DNA of 30,886 bases, taken from Phytomonas francai (Eukaryota; Euglenozoa; Kinetoplastea; Trypanosomatida; Trypanosomatidae). The notes under the pieces were generated by a model, which worked only from the letters and a program-made list of their open reading frames with translations, was not told the DNA's origin and made no database searches. The stretch covers positions 69,667 through 100,552 of the forward strand of contig MJCC01000021.1 in NCBI GenBank assembly GCA_001766655.1, read 5' to 3'. The translations under genes and the position numbers were made by a program. This document shows positions 18,845 through 30,100 of the stretch, piece by piece; positions within the stretch are counted from its first letter, which is position 1; each line of letters opens with the position of its first letter.

Positions 18845-18937
18845 ATGAAGAAGGAAGACGAGAGATCGCTTTACCCATTTCCTGAGAGTAAGACTCGCTA
18901 TGGTATCACTGCACAAGATGTGAGTTTGACAACATAA
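18845..18937 (+). CDS. Small ORF (30 codons) with acceptor-like tract upstream
   Basis: A 30-residue ORF (starts MKKEDERSLYPFPESKTRYG) follows a pyrimidine tract (about 18801-18819), with AG at 18822-18823 and CAG at 18839-18841, just upstream of its ATG. Base composition over 18840-18930 is less AT-rich than the surroundings and the peptide is charged and balanced, unlike the AT noise around it. I recognise no family. It could be a tiny protein, the first exon of a cis-spliced gene (GT-AG pairs exist; see findings), a relic, or chance. Confidence 0.25.
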   Translation: MKKEDERSLYPFPESKTRYGITAQDVSLTT

Positions 18938-19127
18938 GCATAATACGATAGGATAGGATCGATAGCGTGAACGCAGGGTAACTTCTTTGTGAACATTTTC
19001 ATAACGTTTTCAGTAAAAAACGGACTTTCTCTTGATCTTCTCTTTTTCATACCTGCGGAATGCGATATGATGCGCTTTTACCACGGAATACAAAAAGGCA
19101 TGTTGGGAAGTGCTTTCGAGGGGTTCT

Positions 19128-19130
<3 letters not shown>

Positions 19131-19163
<33 letters not shown>
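19131..19163 (+). repeat. (GT)n microsatellite
   Basis: A perfect GT dinucleotide run of about 33 bases. Confidence 0.95.
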
Positions 19164-19166
<3 letters not shown>

Positions 19167-19445
19167 ACAGTAAGCTTAATCATATTGCAAATGTTTTCTG
19201 ATTTTATCGCTTTGTACTTCAAATGCTAATGAAAACCACTAGTCTAGATGCAAGCTGTATTCATCGTAATAACAGCATCCATTTACTAAAAAAAAAAAAG
19301 GAAACTATGGGGCTCCCTTTTAGGAATTTATTAATTGTCTTCAAAGACGTAAGTCAATACTCCCATGGTTCATTCTATCCGATGTTTTACTTTTTGTTAT
19401 TTATTTTATTTTCACCAAATGAATGATTTACAATTTAAGGGATTA

Positions 19446-19449
<4 letters not shown>

Positions 19450-19484
<35 letters not shown>
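19450..19484 (+). repeat. (TA)n microsatellite
   Basis: A perfect TA dinucleotide run of about 35 bases in the spacer upstream of the giant gene. Confidence 0.95.
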
Positions 19485-19489
<5 letters not shown>

Positions 19490-19811
19490 CTGCAATAGTT
19501 CTTTTTTCTTTGATTCTCCCTATTTTCCTGCCCACAGGAGGAGATAAGATCAATTTCACCGCAACCTTGTACATTTCAAATTTTTTTTATATAAGCGGTT
19601 TGCTTTTTTTACGTTTTATCTTACTTTGTTTAGAATCCCTGTGGTTGTGAGGAATTATATTGTACAAGTTACTACTGATACCGGGGTCAAAGAGCAAAAA
19701 GGGAAGCGCACACGGGTAGAAAAATAGGTTCCTTTTTATTGGACAATTTATTTATTCAAATCTTTGAAGTGGATAACCTATTCTAGTTCTTCATTGTAAA
19801 GGTGGAAGGAG

Positions 19812-19859
19812 CTTTCCCCCTTTCTAAGACTACGCACACTTATTACCTTCTCTAACCAG
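19812..19859 (+). promoter_or_regulatory. Trans-splice acceptor region for the giant gene
   Basis: A strong tract (19812-19825) is followed by AG at 19827-19828, and a second tract ends in CTAACCAG with AG at 19858-19859. Either puts the ATG at 19952 as the first start codon of the mRNA, with a 5' UTR of roughly 90-125 bases. Confidence 0.5.
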
Positions 19860-19951
19860 GGAGCATAAAACTAAGAAAATCAGATAGTGTGCATCGAAAG
19901 AGCAAATCCAAGCCTTGCAGCTATTTACCACCAGATTGGCTTCCCGTTTAT

Positions 19952-22900
19952 ATGCAACCAATTAATGATCTGGCACTGCCAACAAGCCTTCCGAATGAAG
20001 TTGAATTGCTACCCGACAAGGATGACCTGCTTGCCGATGGAGGAAGCAGGAAAAAAAATCTCGACAATGAAAACCCTGCTAGACTGTCCGAAACGATGAA
20101 AAGAGGTAGAGGGAACTTTGGAAACGGTAAAGAAGAGAAAGAAAATGGCGGCACTTTTCGTCTTTCCGAGGAGTTCGCAAACTTGATGGTGGACCATACC
20201 AATACCTCAACGGCAACCATCTTTCTGGTGCCATCGTCGTTTTCGTTTGAAGCACCCATCGACGATGGCACCGACGGCAATTCCAATTCGTTCTCGCTTT
20301 CGCCCTCGGCCGAGGGTTCTCGCTGCTTTCTCTCCGCGGGGAATCTCCCGCCGCGGAATCCGGTGGCGAGTCTGTTGAAGATGCACGCCGAGTACGCGCA
20401 GCTCGACCTTGTCGACCGCGAGAGTCGCCTGCTCGCGGCCCTGCTGAGCCCGTCCCCGCGGCCGCCGTCCACATCCCCGGCGCCGGCCGGGGGGGGCGGG
20501 CCGTTGGCGTCTCTTCCCCAGCCCTTCATTATGGACCTCGCGCTCTGCGATTTGAACGCGCTCCGGCGCTCGTTTAGCGTGCACACACGGCTGTGGTCGT
20601 CCGCGGAGGTCCTCGCGACGTTTCGCCGCCACGTCCGGCGGTCGATCCTCGCGGAGGCGGAGGCCGAGGAGTTAAAGTCGACCCGCCACGACGACGACGG
20701 CGCGATGAATGAGGCCGACGACGGCGGGGGGGGCGAGGGCGCCCTCTCGAGACTCTCCGCGAACCCACGCGGGATGCCCTCCGCACGGCAGCGCCGGGAG
20801 GTGGACAGGTTCGCCGTCGACGAGGCCCGCGAGAGCGCGCAGCGCCCGTACAAGACCCTCGGGAAGTTCGACAAGAAGCGGCGAAAACTCCACGCGAATG
20901 AGCTACTGCGGAACTCGGCGTTCTTGAACGAGTCCGATGACGTTCCGACCGGTATCCCCGCGCATCACTTGCAGCGGGCGCGGGTGGAGCTTGTGCGGGA
21001 GTACGAGGCCCGCGTGCACGCCGAACTACAGGATATCCAAGCGCGGCGTTTTAATGATTGGTTTTTATGCCAACCACAGGAGATTCAAGAGTCATTTTAC
21101 GCCGACAGGGCGGCCAACAAGAACGATATCACGAACAGGGCAGCGAATTCGACAGCACAGTTAAACAACAGCACCCTCGCGGAGATTTTGCGGGCTTCGA
21201 CGTCGATTTCGTCGCATTTTCTGGAGAGCACCACGCGCGGAAAAGAGGATCCCCGCAGGGGAGGGGGAAACGTCAGCAACAGCTCACACCCCTTGTACTC
21301 GGTGCGGAATTCCGTTTCCTATATGAATGAATTCGGGTCATCGCGCACGACGCCGATGGCGAATGCCTTTCCCTCAGCCAATGCGCACCAGCGGAGGGCT
21401 GCCCAAAACCTGGAGCTGGATCTCGATTATGATATGCTGGAGCGCATTCCGCCGCCGCGTTTCACGAACTCCTCTCCGCTGAATCTGAACAGCAAAGACG
21501 CGGAGGGCGGCGCGCGTCGGTGGGGCATGAACTCCGGTAGGCACCCCACCACTGGAGGAGGGGGACATACCGATTCGGCCGACGAAAATTTGCTCAAAAC
21601 GCTCGCGCCGTGGGAGCTCGACATCAGTGATGATTTGCCGACGTTATGGGGCTCGGTGAAGGCGGCCCGGCGGCCGAGCGAGGCGGCGGCGGGGGATCCG
21701 AAGGCCGGGGCGCCCGACGCTGCCGTCCCCGGGGCGGGGGGGGAGGCGCCCGGGGCCGACCCCCCCCCCTCCCCCTCCGCGCGCGGATGCGCGGGCCCGG
21801 AGGCGGCGGCGGCGGCGGCGGCGAGCGCGCTGGTGATCCCCTTCCCAATTTTCGTCTACGTGATCAGCCGCCTGCTGTTCTCGATTCAGTACGCGGCGTA
21901 CTTCCCGGCCGGGCTCTTCGCGCCCGTCCTGGTCTCGCCCTACTACTTCCCGGACGCCGCGCAGTGCGGGGCGAGGTACTACCGGCGCTACGTCCCGGCC
22001 GGCCGCGCGCGGAGCCTGCGCCCCCCCCCCCTCGCGCCCTTCCGCGCCCTCTTCGAGCTCCTCGCGCCCGCGTGCTGCTGCGTCTGCGGGCCCGCCTCGG
22101 CGCCCGTCCCGGCCTTCCTGCCAGCGTCAACCGCCGCGCATGCGTCTGCGTCTGTGCCAGCGTCGGGCGGCCTGCGCCCGGGCGGCGGCTTCTGGCTCGC
22201 GCTCTTCCCGCGGCAGGAGGCGGCGCGGCTGGCGGCGCACGGCGTCGGGCCCGAGGCCCGCGACCAGCGCCGGCGCTACCGCGCCTTTCTTCAGCGCGCC
22301 GGGCGGGACGCGCGGGTGGCCGCGGCGGCCGCCGCCCTCCTCCACCGCTGCCGGATCGCCGCCTTCGAGTGGTTCGAGCGGATGGACACGGAGCAGCGCG
22401 GCGGGGTGCGCTGGGGCGAGTTCGTCGACGCCCTCATCGAGCGCGCCGACGTCGAGCACTACCGGACCCAGGCCGAGGACGTCGTCAAGCGCGTCCGCGC
22501 GACGGCGCGAAAGGCCACCGCGTTCATCTTCGACCGCTACCTCGTCGAGCCGCTGCCGAGGCCGCTGCAGTACCTCGGGTACGTCGGGGCCGCGCTCGAG
22601 GTGCGGTATAGCGGAAGCCTGATGCTGATCCAGGGCCCGGCGGACTACGCGGTGTGCGATGGGGTCCTGCAGGGCAGCCTCCGCTTCCGCGTCCTCGCGC
22701 GCCCGCTCGAGATCGCGCAGGCGGAGGCGGTGGGGGCCGGCGGGAGGGTTGCCGGTACCACCGCCCCCCTCCTCCCCCCCTCAACCACCTTTTCGTCCTC
22801 TTCGCGCGCGCATATGGGCCAAAGAGGGGATAGGGGAAAGTACGAGAGTGAGCGTTATTGCGCACAGGGGGCGCCGAACACCGCCGATCTCGCGCTCCGT

Positions 22901-25644
22901 CCGTGGCGGCAAAATGAAAAAACGCACGGGCGCTTCATTCATTACGAGGACGGCAGACGCATTCACACGAAGGATACCCAGCGTATCATCGATTGGTATC
23001 GCGGCGGAAAGGCGCAGAATGAGGGCGGTCATCTGCCCTCTATCCGTCGCCGGACTGGCACCGCCGCGTTGGCTTCCCATAATCCGATTCGAAACAACCA
23101 AACGACCCGTGAAGAGCGAAGAGGGGGTGATGTGCAAAACAGCAATCATACATTGATGGATGCCGTTGCCGTTTCTGGTATTTTGCAACCACTACTTTCT
23201 CGCCCGGTGCTCGTTACTTTGCATGCGGATCTTTGCCTGCGGGTGTATGGTATGCAGCACACCCTCTGCGAGATCCCGGAGGCCGCGCTCCTGCATTCGT
23301 TTGTAAGCATGACGAGCATGGAATGGGCAGGGGCTGCGATTCTTTTGAACCACGCTACTGCTTCGGATTTTAGTCCTAATGGTAGTAGTAGTAGTAGTAG
23401 TGGTGGTGGTGGTATCAACGGAGCTGGTAACGGCAATGGCGGGGGTGTTTCTTCGTCATCTGGTGCTGCTTCTGGCAAATCACTTCCGTTCGGAGAGGCG
23501 CCATCCTCAGGGAGTCCGTCCTTTCACTATGATATTCCGAGCTTTTCGGATTACCTCCTCGTAGGATTTCGTGATGGGGAGGTTGCGGTAGTTCATTTAA
23601 AACGTGTTCTGCAGTCGATTCCGTCTTTTTTGCTTGGTATTGGTAACGGGGTGGGAGGAGGGAGCTACGCGATCACTAGCGATGGCGTCGAGCTTGCACG
23701 GAGTACGTTAATTAGCAAAGTCTCCACCTTTAAAGTCGGCCACCATAAGTTGCATCGTAGCGTCGTTACTTGCATCCGTTGCTTGCGTGGCAGCAGTTAC
23801 TGCGCCACGGCCTCCTTGGACGGCATCGTTGCCCTTTCCAAGATGTTCTTACCAACTTCCTCGTCCTCCTCCACGAACGCGGAGGCAGAGGGGCGTTCGC
23901 AATCCTCAACCCTCCACCCCACGCGAAAAGGACCGTTCCTTCAGCTTCAGCAGCTCCGAAGGATCCCGCTTTGCACGTCGGGAATTCGCCAGTTGGCGAC
24001 GATGGATGGGTCCCTTTTCATCGTTGCCCTTTCGCGAACAAATCGTATTATCGTCTGCAATGTAGCGGATCGCGAAAGCCATATGGACCTCTTCGATCCG
24101 CTCGCCTCTCACTACAGCAGGATCGTATCGGTAGTGGTGGTGAGCGCGCTTGATCAGATCATCACGGCCGATGCAAGCGGGTTTATCAAGGTCTGGAGTA
24201 TCGGCCACGGGATTCCGATCTTTTCCTTTTACGCGTTGAGTAAATCGCCAGAGGAGTCCCAAGCGTTGCGCGGGTCCGCGGAAAAAGATTTCGACGAAGG
24301 GGATAACGATGGGGATTTCGGGGACGGCGGGCAATCCGGCCACTGCCTTCTCGCCGATTCTGCGGAATGCGGGAAAGCCTCGTTTCGGAAGCAAAAGCGC
24401 TCCAATCTCGACCAATCTTCCGCCTTGCGTGAAGGTGGAAATCAGGCTGCGAGGGGTTACGCCAATCCCTCCATGCATCTATGTCCGCTGCAGTCCTTGG
24501 CTTACGACTACGTCTCGAGACGGTTTATCGCGACGGGAAGGCATAACGCAGTGATTGGCAGCTTTATCAGCGGCGCGGGCGAGGAAAGGGCACATTCTAA
24601 TCGCGTTCATTTCGTGGCGATGTGCAATTCTCACACGAAGGGGGGCCACATTTTGCTTTCCGTAAGCGATTCCGACGTTAGACTTTGGTCGACAAGGAGC
24701 GGACGGCTTCTTCTCGGAATCGATGCGAATAGCCCCGATTACACCTTGCTCGACTCCGAGCGGCTGAGCAGTATCGCGCGCAGCATGCCATACGCGGGCG
24801 AGGAAGGGGGTGATAGTGAGATGATGATGGAGACAGGGTGGTTGAAGAGGCAGATCGCTTCGCATCTGGGAGGTCACCCTGTCAAGAGGCAGCCGCACGC
24901 AGGGGATCGGCCGAACACGGCGGGGGCCGCCAATACGACCCCTGCCGGCGGTGGGAGGCGGGTGGGGACAGGCGTCCCATCTTCCGCGGCCGGTATTTTA
25001 CCCTGGGTGAGCATGGACAGCAACAAGCTTCCGCCGCGCCGATTATCCTGCATTATCGACTCGGTTTTGCAGAATAAATCGCTTCGTTATCGTGGTCGTT
25101 ACCTGTCTTCTTCGGCGAAGGTGCATGGCAGGCAGGTGGGGGGGGCGTCGGCTTTGGAGGCCACCTCATCGATCCGAAGAGGATTCACAGCTTCTTCGGC
25201 TGGTGGTGGCGGCGGCGGCGGCGGGGGGTTCGAGGTTCCCGCGACTCTTTTGCCGTCAAACAACACCTTTGATGGGTCCCATCAGGGCGAGAACGATGGG
25301 CATCGAAAGCTGCAAAAAAACGACATCGCTTGCGCATGTTGGGGAGGGCAGGGCCATTTCGTGCTCTACGCGCTCTTCTCCGGCGATATTCGCATGCACC
25401 GGAGTGACTCCGGCAGGCTTATGAAGACATTCATCGTGACTCCGCCCTCGCTGGAGGATATTTTCGCCGCTGTTTTGGGCAATTTCGACCTCCTCGTCGA
25501 GGACCTGCATCCGCATCCGCAGGCCCACTCCTACAGCTCCCTGACGACGATGAACAACAAGGCGAAGACGCCCGCGGCGTACCACCGGCGGCTGGCGTCC
25601 GGGCTGCCCGCGCGGGTGGAGTTCCCGGAGGCGGCGGGGGGGGG
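19952..25644 (+). CDS. Giant EF-hand/WD40-like protein, 5' part (up to the frameshift)
   Basis: This is the first 1,898 or so residues of a protein of more than 3,600. The start is the first ATG downstream of the acceptors; the frame opens after a TAA at 19853 with no earlier ATG. Visible order: polar N-terminal region; Arg/Lys-rich helical stretch (about 260-400); a hydrophobic, aromatic segment (627-666) that could associate with a membrane or be a folded core; a single degenerate EF-hand-like loop DTEQRGGVRWGE (812-823, Arg at position 5); then beta-propeller-like units about 1,270-1,830 with WD-type endings (IKVWSIGHG near 1,412; VRLWSTRSG near 1,576; IRMHRSDSG near 1,813). A Ser/Gly run comes from an AGT/GGT repeat (23381-23413). 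EF-hand followed by WD40 units recalls the WDR49/WDR64 arrangement, some of whose relatives are flagellar, so a cytoskeletal scaffold is possible. The same frame continues to a TGA/TAG-type end at 26281, but after 25644 its sequence is Arg/Pro/Ala-rich shadow. Confidence 0.75.
23381..23413 (+). repeat. Coding (AGT)n(GGT)n microsatellite
   Basis: The triplet run encodes Ser then Gly residues in a linker of the giant protein. Confidence 0.9.
25636..25644 (+). other. Nine-G homopolymer: site of probable frameshift
   Basis: Nine consecutive G lie at the point where convincing protein sequence moves from codon phase 2 to phase 0. With eight G the reading runs through smoothly (PEAAGG then EPEGGPFSSAP). 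An extra base from sequencing error, a real mutation or programmed slippage would all fit; error at a long G-run in GC-rich DNA is the simplest explanation. Confidence 0.8.
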
Positions 25645-27148
25645 AGCCGGAGGGCGGGCCGTTTTCGAGCGCCCCCGGCGGCTCCTTTTTGCGGCCGGCG
25701 GTGCCGGCGCTGGACAGCTTGATGCTCTCTCTAAGTCATTCCCACAGCACCGCCGGGACGCCGGTCGGCGGCGGCGCCTTCGTCGCCCCGGCCGCGCCGC
25801 CGTCGCCGTTTCCGTTCGCGTCGTCGCTCGCGGGGGCCTCGCGGCGGCCCTCGCCCCACGCGCAGTGGCGCGCGGCGCACGTCACGCGGCGGGTGGCCGT
25901 GGTGACCAAACTCATCCAGTCGATGATGGCCCCGGCGGAGGCGGGGGCCTCGTGGGCCGCGCAGGCCCTCCCCGACGGCCGCGATCGCGGCGACCTCGGC
26001 CCCGCCGCGCACGCCGGGCTCCCGGCGAAGCGCAGCACCCACCACCTCGAGCCCGTCGGCCTCCTCTGCCTCGAGAAAACGCAGGAGATGGTCGTCGTCT
26101 ACGCCGACGGCGTCCTCCGGTTTTTTTCGCTCGTCGGGAACCACCTCTGCGCGCACCGCGTGCTGATTCCGCGCTACCTCGTGGAGAAGTACGTCGTGTA
26201 CGCCTCCACCACCTTCGCGCACCCCGCGCACGACGGGTTGACCCTCGCGCCTTCCACTTTTCGCGGGCGCTGGGTCTCTGACGCCACGGTTAACAGCAAT
26301 TCGACAAATACTAATACCAATACTAATAATGCTCCCACTACCAACACCAACAACAACCCCCACACGGAGATGAGCAAGCCCATTCTACTGCATAAAGGCG
26401 GGGCAAAGGAGGGGGCCGCGGAGACGTCCGGGGCGACGCGGGGGGTGCCCGAACTGGACCCGACCACGCTTATGGGGGCCGCCGGGAAGGCAGCGGGGGG
26501 GTTCACGGACGAGGACATCCACGCACTGCCGCGACTGATGGAGGTCGATGTCGTGAGCCTCGTCGCCGTGAGCACCGCGCTCCAACTCATCTGCGTGGTC
26601 CACGTGCGGGGGACGGTCACGGTGCTCGATGTCAGCGCGGGCGGCGGGGTTCGCCGCAATAGCTTTGAGGATTGGCGGAAGTTTTTCACCACCGGCGGCT
26701 CCACCACGACGTTCGAATCCGACTCCACCCACCTGCACAGCTTCACCACCGAGGAGGAGATCACGGCGGCGTCTTTTTTGGGCGCCTACCCCTGCCTCGT
26801 CCTCGCGGATCGCCGCGGGGAGGTGCATTTCTACCTCCTCCACGGCGCGATTTTGCTGGAGTGGTTCGAGGGCGTCGCTCAGGTCGTTCAGACTGAGCAG
26901 ATCCAACAGCAGTCGCAGTATGGATTACGGCCCTCCGACATGAGCTCGCGGGAGTTCGCCTCCTCCGGCGCCTGGAATGCGAATGCCCATAGTGGTCCTT
27001 TTAGCACCGTCCCCTTAGTGCCGCCCGCGGCAGGGACCTTCGGCACGAACGCGAGCTCCTGCCTGCGTGTTTGGAGCACCTCGCTCTTGGCCTTTGACAT
27101 GCTCGATAGGGAGGGGGTGAGGAGGACCCCCTCCCCCCTTCGCTATCC

Positions 27149-27181
<33 letters not shown>

Positions 27182-30100
27182 TCCTAACAATAGCTATCCG
27201 GCCAATCAAACAGCTAGTACTAGTAATGCAAGCAGCGCCCACGGGAGGAAAGGAGGGCAGGCGGAGTCCACGGAGGAGGGGCGCGGCGGGCAGGGGGCCG
27301 TGGCCTCGTCGGGGGCCACGATCGCGGTGCTAGGGGCCCCGACCTGCCTCCACTTCGACCCCCTCCACGCCACCCTCTACGTCGGGACGAAGTTCGGCTA
27401 CGTCTGCTCTTTCCTGATTCGGCGCTTTCTGCGGGCAATGGGGCTGGTGCCGGTCCGCCAGATCCAGACCCCGACGGCCCTCTCCGCCTTCCAGCGGAGG
27501 GCGGGCTTGACGGACACGCAGGCGCGCAGGCGCTCCCCGGACGAGGACGTCGAGGCCTCTTTCGAGCGCGTCCTCGCGGTCGTCTTCGGTGTGCGGGAGG
27601 AGCAGATCCGGCAGAGCATGCTCATACCGCGGTCGACGGAGGCCCCGCTCGGAAATCACCCCCGCTATGGAGGCAGGACGGGCGAGGAGGCGTCGCGACC
27701 GCCATCGGAAAGGAATCCGTCCTCCTCACGCACCTCCTTGACCACCCCGGAGCCCCCGTTCACTCCAAAGACCAGGAGGATGATCGTCGAGAAGGATCTG
27801 ATCTGGCCTCGGTCGTTTCTCTGGCTTTATCACCATCACCCGAACCTCTTTACGCGGGCCAATAACCCCCTGCAGGAGGAGCTTCCCTCCATTTTCACCT
27901 CCCGCTGTGGTACCGCCGGCGGGTTTTCCGATCAGGGCAGGGGCGGCAGCAACCGTTTAGGCAATTTTCAAAGTCTCGACCCGCCGGAGCTGCCGTGTAC
28001 CGCATTTGATGGACCTTTGGAGGGAGGGGAAGGGGGTGTGGAGGGGATGAAATCGGGATGGGAGTGTCTGCTCTCGCCAGAGGAGTCCTTTCCGCGCACG
28101 CGCCTGACGAGCAGCAGTACTAATAGCGGAAGCATCAGCTTTTCCATGTCCGGCGGGCGCCCCGCCGCGGGCAATCCTCGACGAAAGAACGTTCGAATTG
28201 GCGGAGAAGAGGACGAAGGCTCACCCGCGAGCCCTTTTCTCCGCGTGTATGACTATTCCCCGGACGTTTTGAGCCTTTCTACGGGGAAAGGCAGATTTGT
28301 GGATTCGTTGGATCACCGCATACCGCTAGGCCCACTCTGTCTGTCGGAGCTTTCCCTTCTGGAGATGATTTTAGCCACCGCCATCGTGTTGGACACCACA
28401 GGCCCCCTCGCCGACGAGCGAAACCTCTTCCAGAATAATGGAAACACCAATGATAGTGGTACCCCGAACAAAAAATCTGCGGGAAATAAAGCTTTCGAGG
28501 CGGGGCCTCGCTTGTACCCGATTAAGGTCATTTCGGAGTTCCTGGACGATCGCGTGGCCCGCTCGGGGATGCACGTGGTGGGTGATATTGGGGGGGAGGG
28601 CTTTGGAGAGCTCAACGCCGCGTCGTCGCCGCATCCGCTCCTGTACCCCCCTGCCCACCGTGCGAGTGCGGAGCAAAACCCCTTCAGCGATTCGTTCTCG
28701 CGAGGTTCGACACTGCTGCAGCCGCGGGCCTCCATTTTCTCGTCGAAAGTGGATCTACTGAGCCCCGTGCCCGGGGCCGTCGACCCGTCCTCGGAGCCCA
28801 CGCTCTGCCCGGAGGAGAGCGACGAGGTCCGCGAGCTCCGCCTGCGCATCCACCACCTTCTTTACGAGCTCCGACGCCACCCCCGGCGCGGCGGGCTCTC
28901 GTCGGAGGTTTGCCTTCGCGCGCCGCGGCTGTGCGGGATTTGGGTGGAGCCCCTCTTCCGTCGGCACGTCCTCTTCTCGAGCGCGAACTCGCCGCTGGTG
29001 CTGCTCACCTCGAGCGCGCTTCTCCTGCAGGCGCGGCGCGAGCACGCGCGGCGGCAGCAGCCCCGCCCGGCCCCGCGCGAGGACGCCGATCGCGCGGCCG
29101 AGGCCACGCCCTCGCTGCGGTGGGATGCGATGATGGCGGGCGAGATGCCGGCCTTCATCCAGGACGCCCTCCTCCGCCCGGCGTACTTTTTAAAGCAGAT
29201 GAAGCACCTCTCGCATACCGACTTCTCGGTGACCTCGATCACGACGCAGCGAAAGGGCTACGTGTTGATCGGCACCGTCGAGGGCTCGCTCTCGCTTTGG
29301 ACGGCGTACGCGGGGGCGAGGGTGGAGCATTTCTACCCCACCGTCACGGCCTCCCTCTCCGGCTCGATTATTCGCATCGGGGAGTTTTTAATTCGGCGTT
29401 TTGAGAAGCTGTACGAGACGACGTTCAGCGTGCGCGCACAGCATGGCGCGACCTCACCTCCTTCGATGCCCGCCGCCGCCGCCGCCGCTGTGAGTGAGGA
29501 GGAGGGGGTCCGCCCTGCCGAGCAGGGGCTTCCGGCGGCCCACTTTCCCTCTTGCCAACGGAACGGAGCGGGGGGCCTTGCGAAGGAGGACGGGGAGGGG
29601 GCCCCGCCGAGCATCTCGCGTGCCTCCTCGATCGGTTCGCCTTCCGTGTGCGACGTCTCCACTGTAGAGGAGGGTCGCCAAAAACGATTCTACGCGGGCG
29701 CCGGGGGAGGGGGAGGGGGAGGAGGTCTTTTGAGGCCTTCGCACGATCCTTTGCATCTTTCCGGGGTGGTAGAGGGTTCGTCTGGGTTCCCGACTTTCAC
29801 AGAGAGCGAAGCCGAACTTAGGCTTTCTAGAACCAATCGAAGCGATATTTCGAGGGGGTTGTCAAGTAAACAGAGCGCTCGACGGCTAAAAGTACCGACC
29901 GTTGGCTTGCCCGGTGGGAAGGCAAACCTCGATGATATCCAGGACTACCTTACCTTTACGCAGGAGATCCAGCGTGAGGTAAGTCCACTGGATACCCTCA
30001 AAGATTCCCTAATCGAATCTTCAAAACTCCCGAAGGGAGCGAGCTTCGATGCCAGCTATCTGTTTCTCGAGGATTTATGCTTTTTGTCCTTTGGTGCCGA

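Larger units (their letters stand above)
18112..19951. other. 1.8 kb AT-rich spacer before the giant gene
   Basis: The spacer holds microsatellites at 18134-18198, 19131-19163 and 19450-19484 and several T-runs. One short ORF near 18845 has an acceptor-like tract before it and is listed separately. Otherwise frames are short and AT-driven. The giant gene's splice acceptor candidates lie at its right end. Confidence 0.55.

Noticed and set aside
19889..19951. GTG-initiated N-terminus for the giant gene
   Set aside because: GTG is not a normal start here. The first ATG after the acceptors is at 19952.
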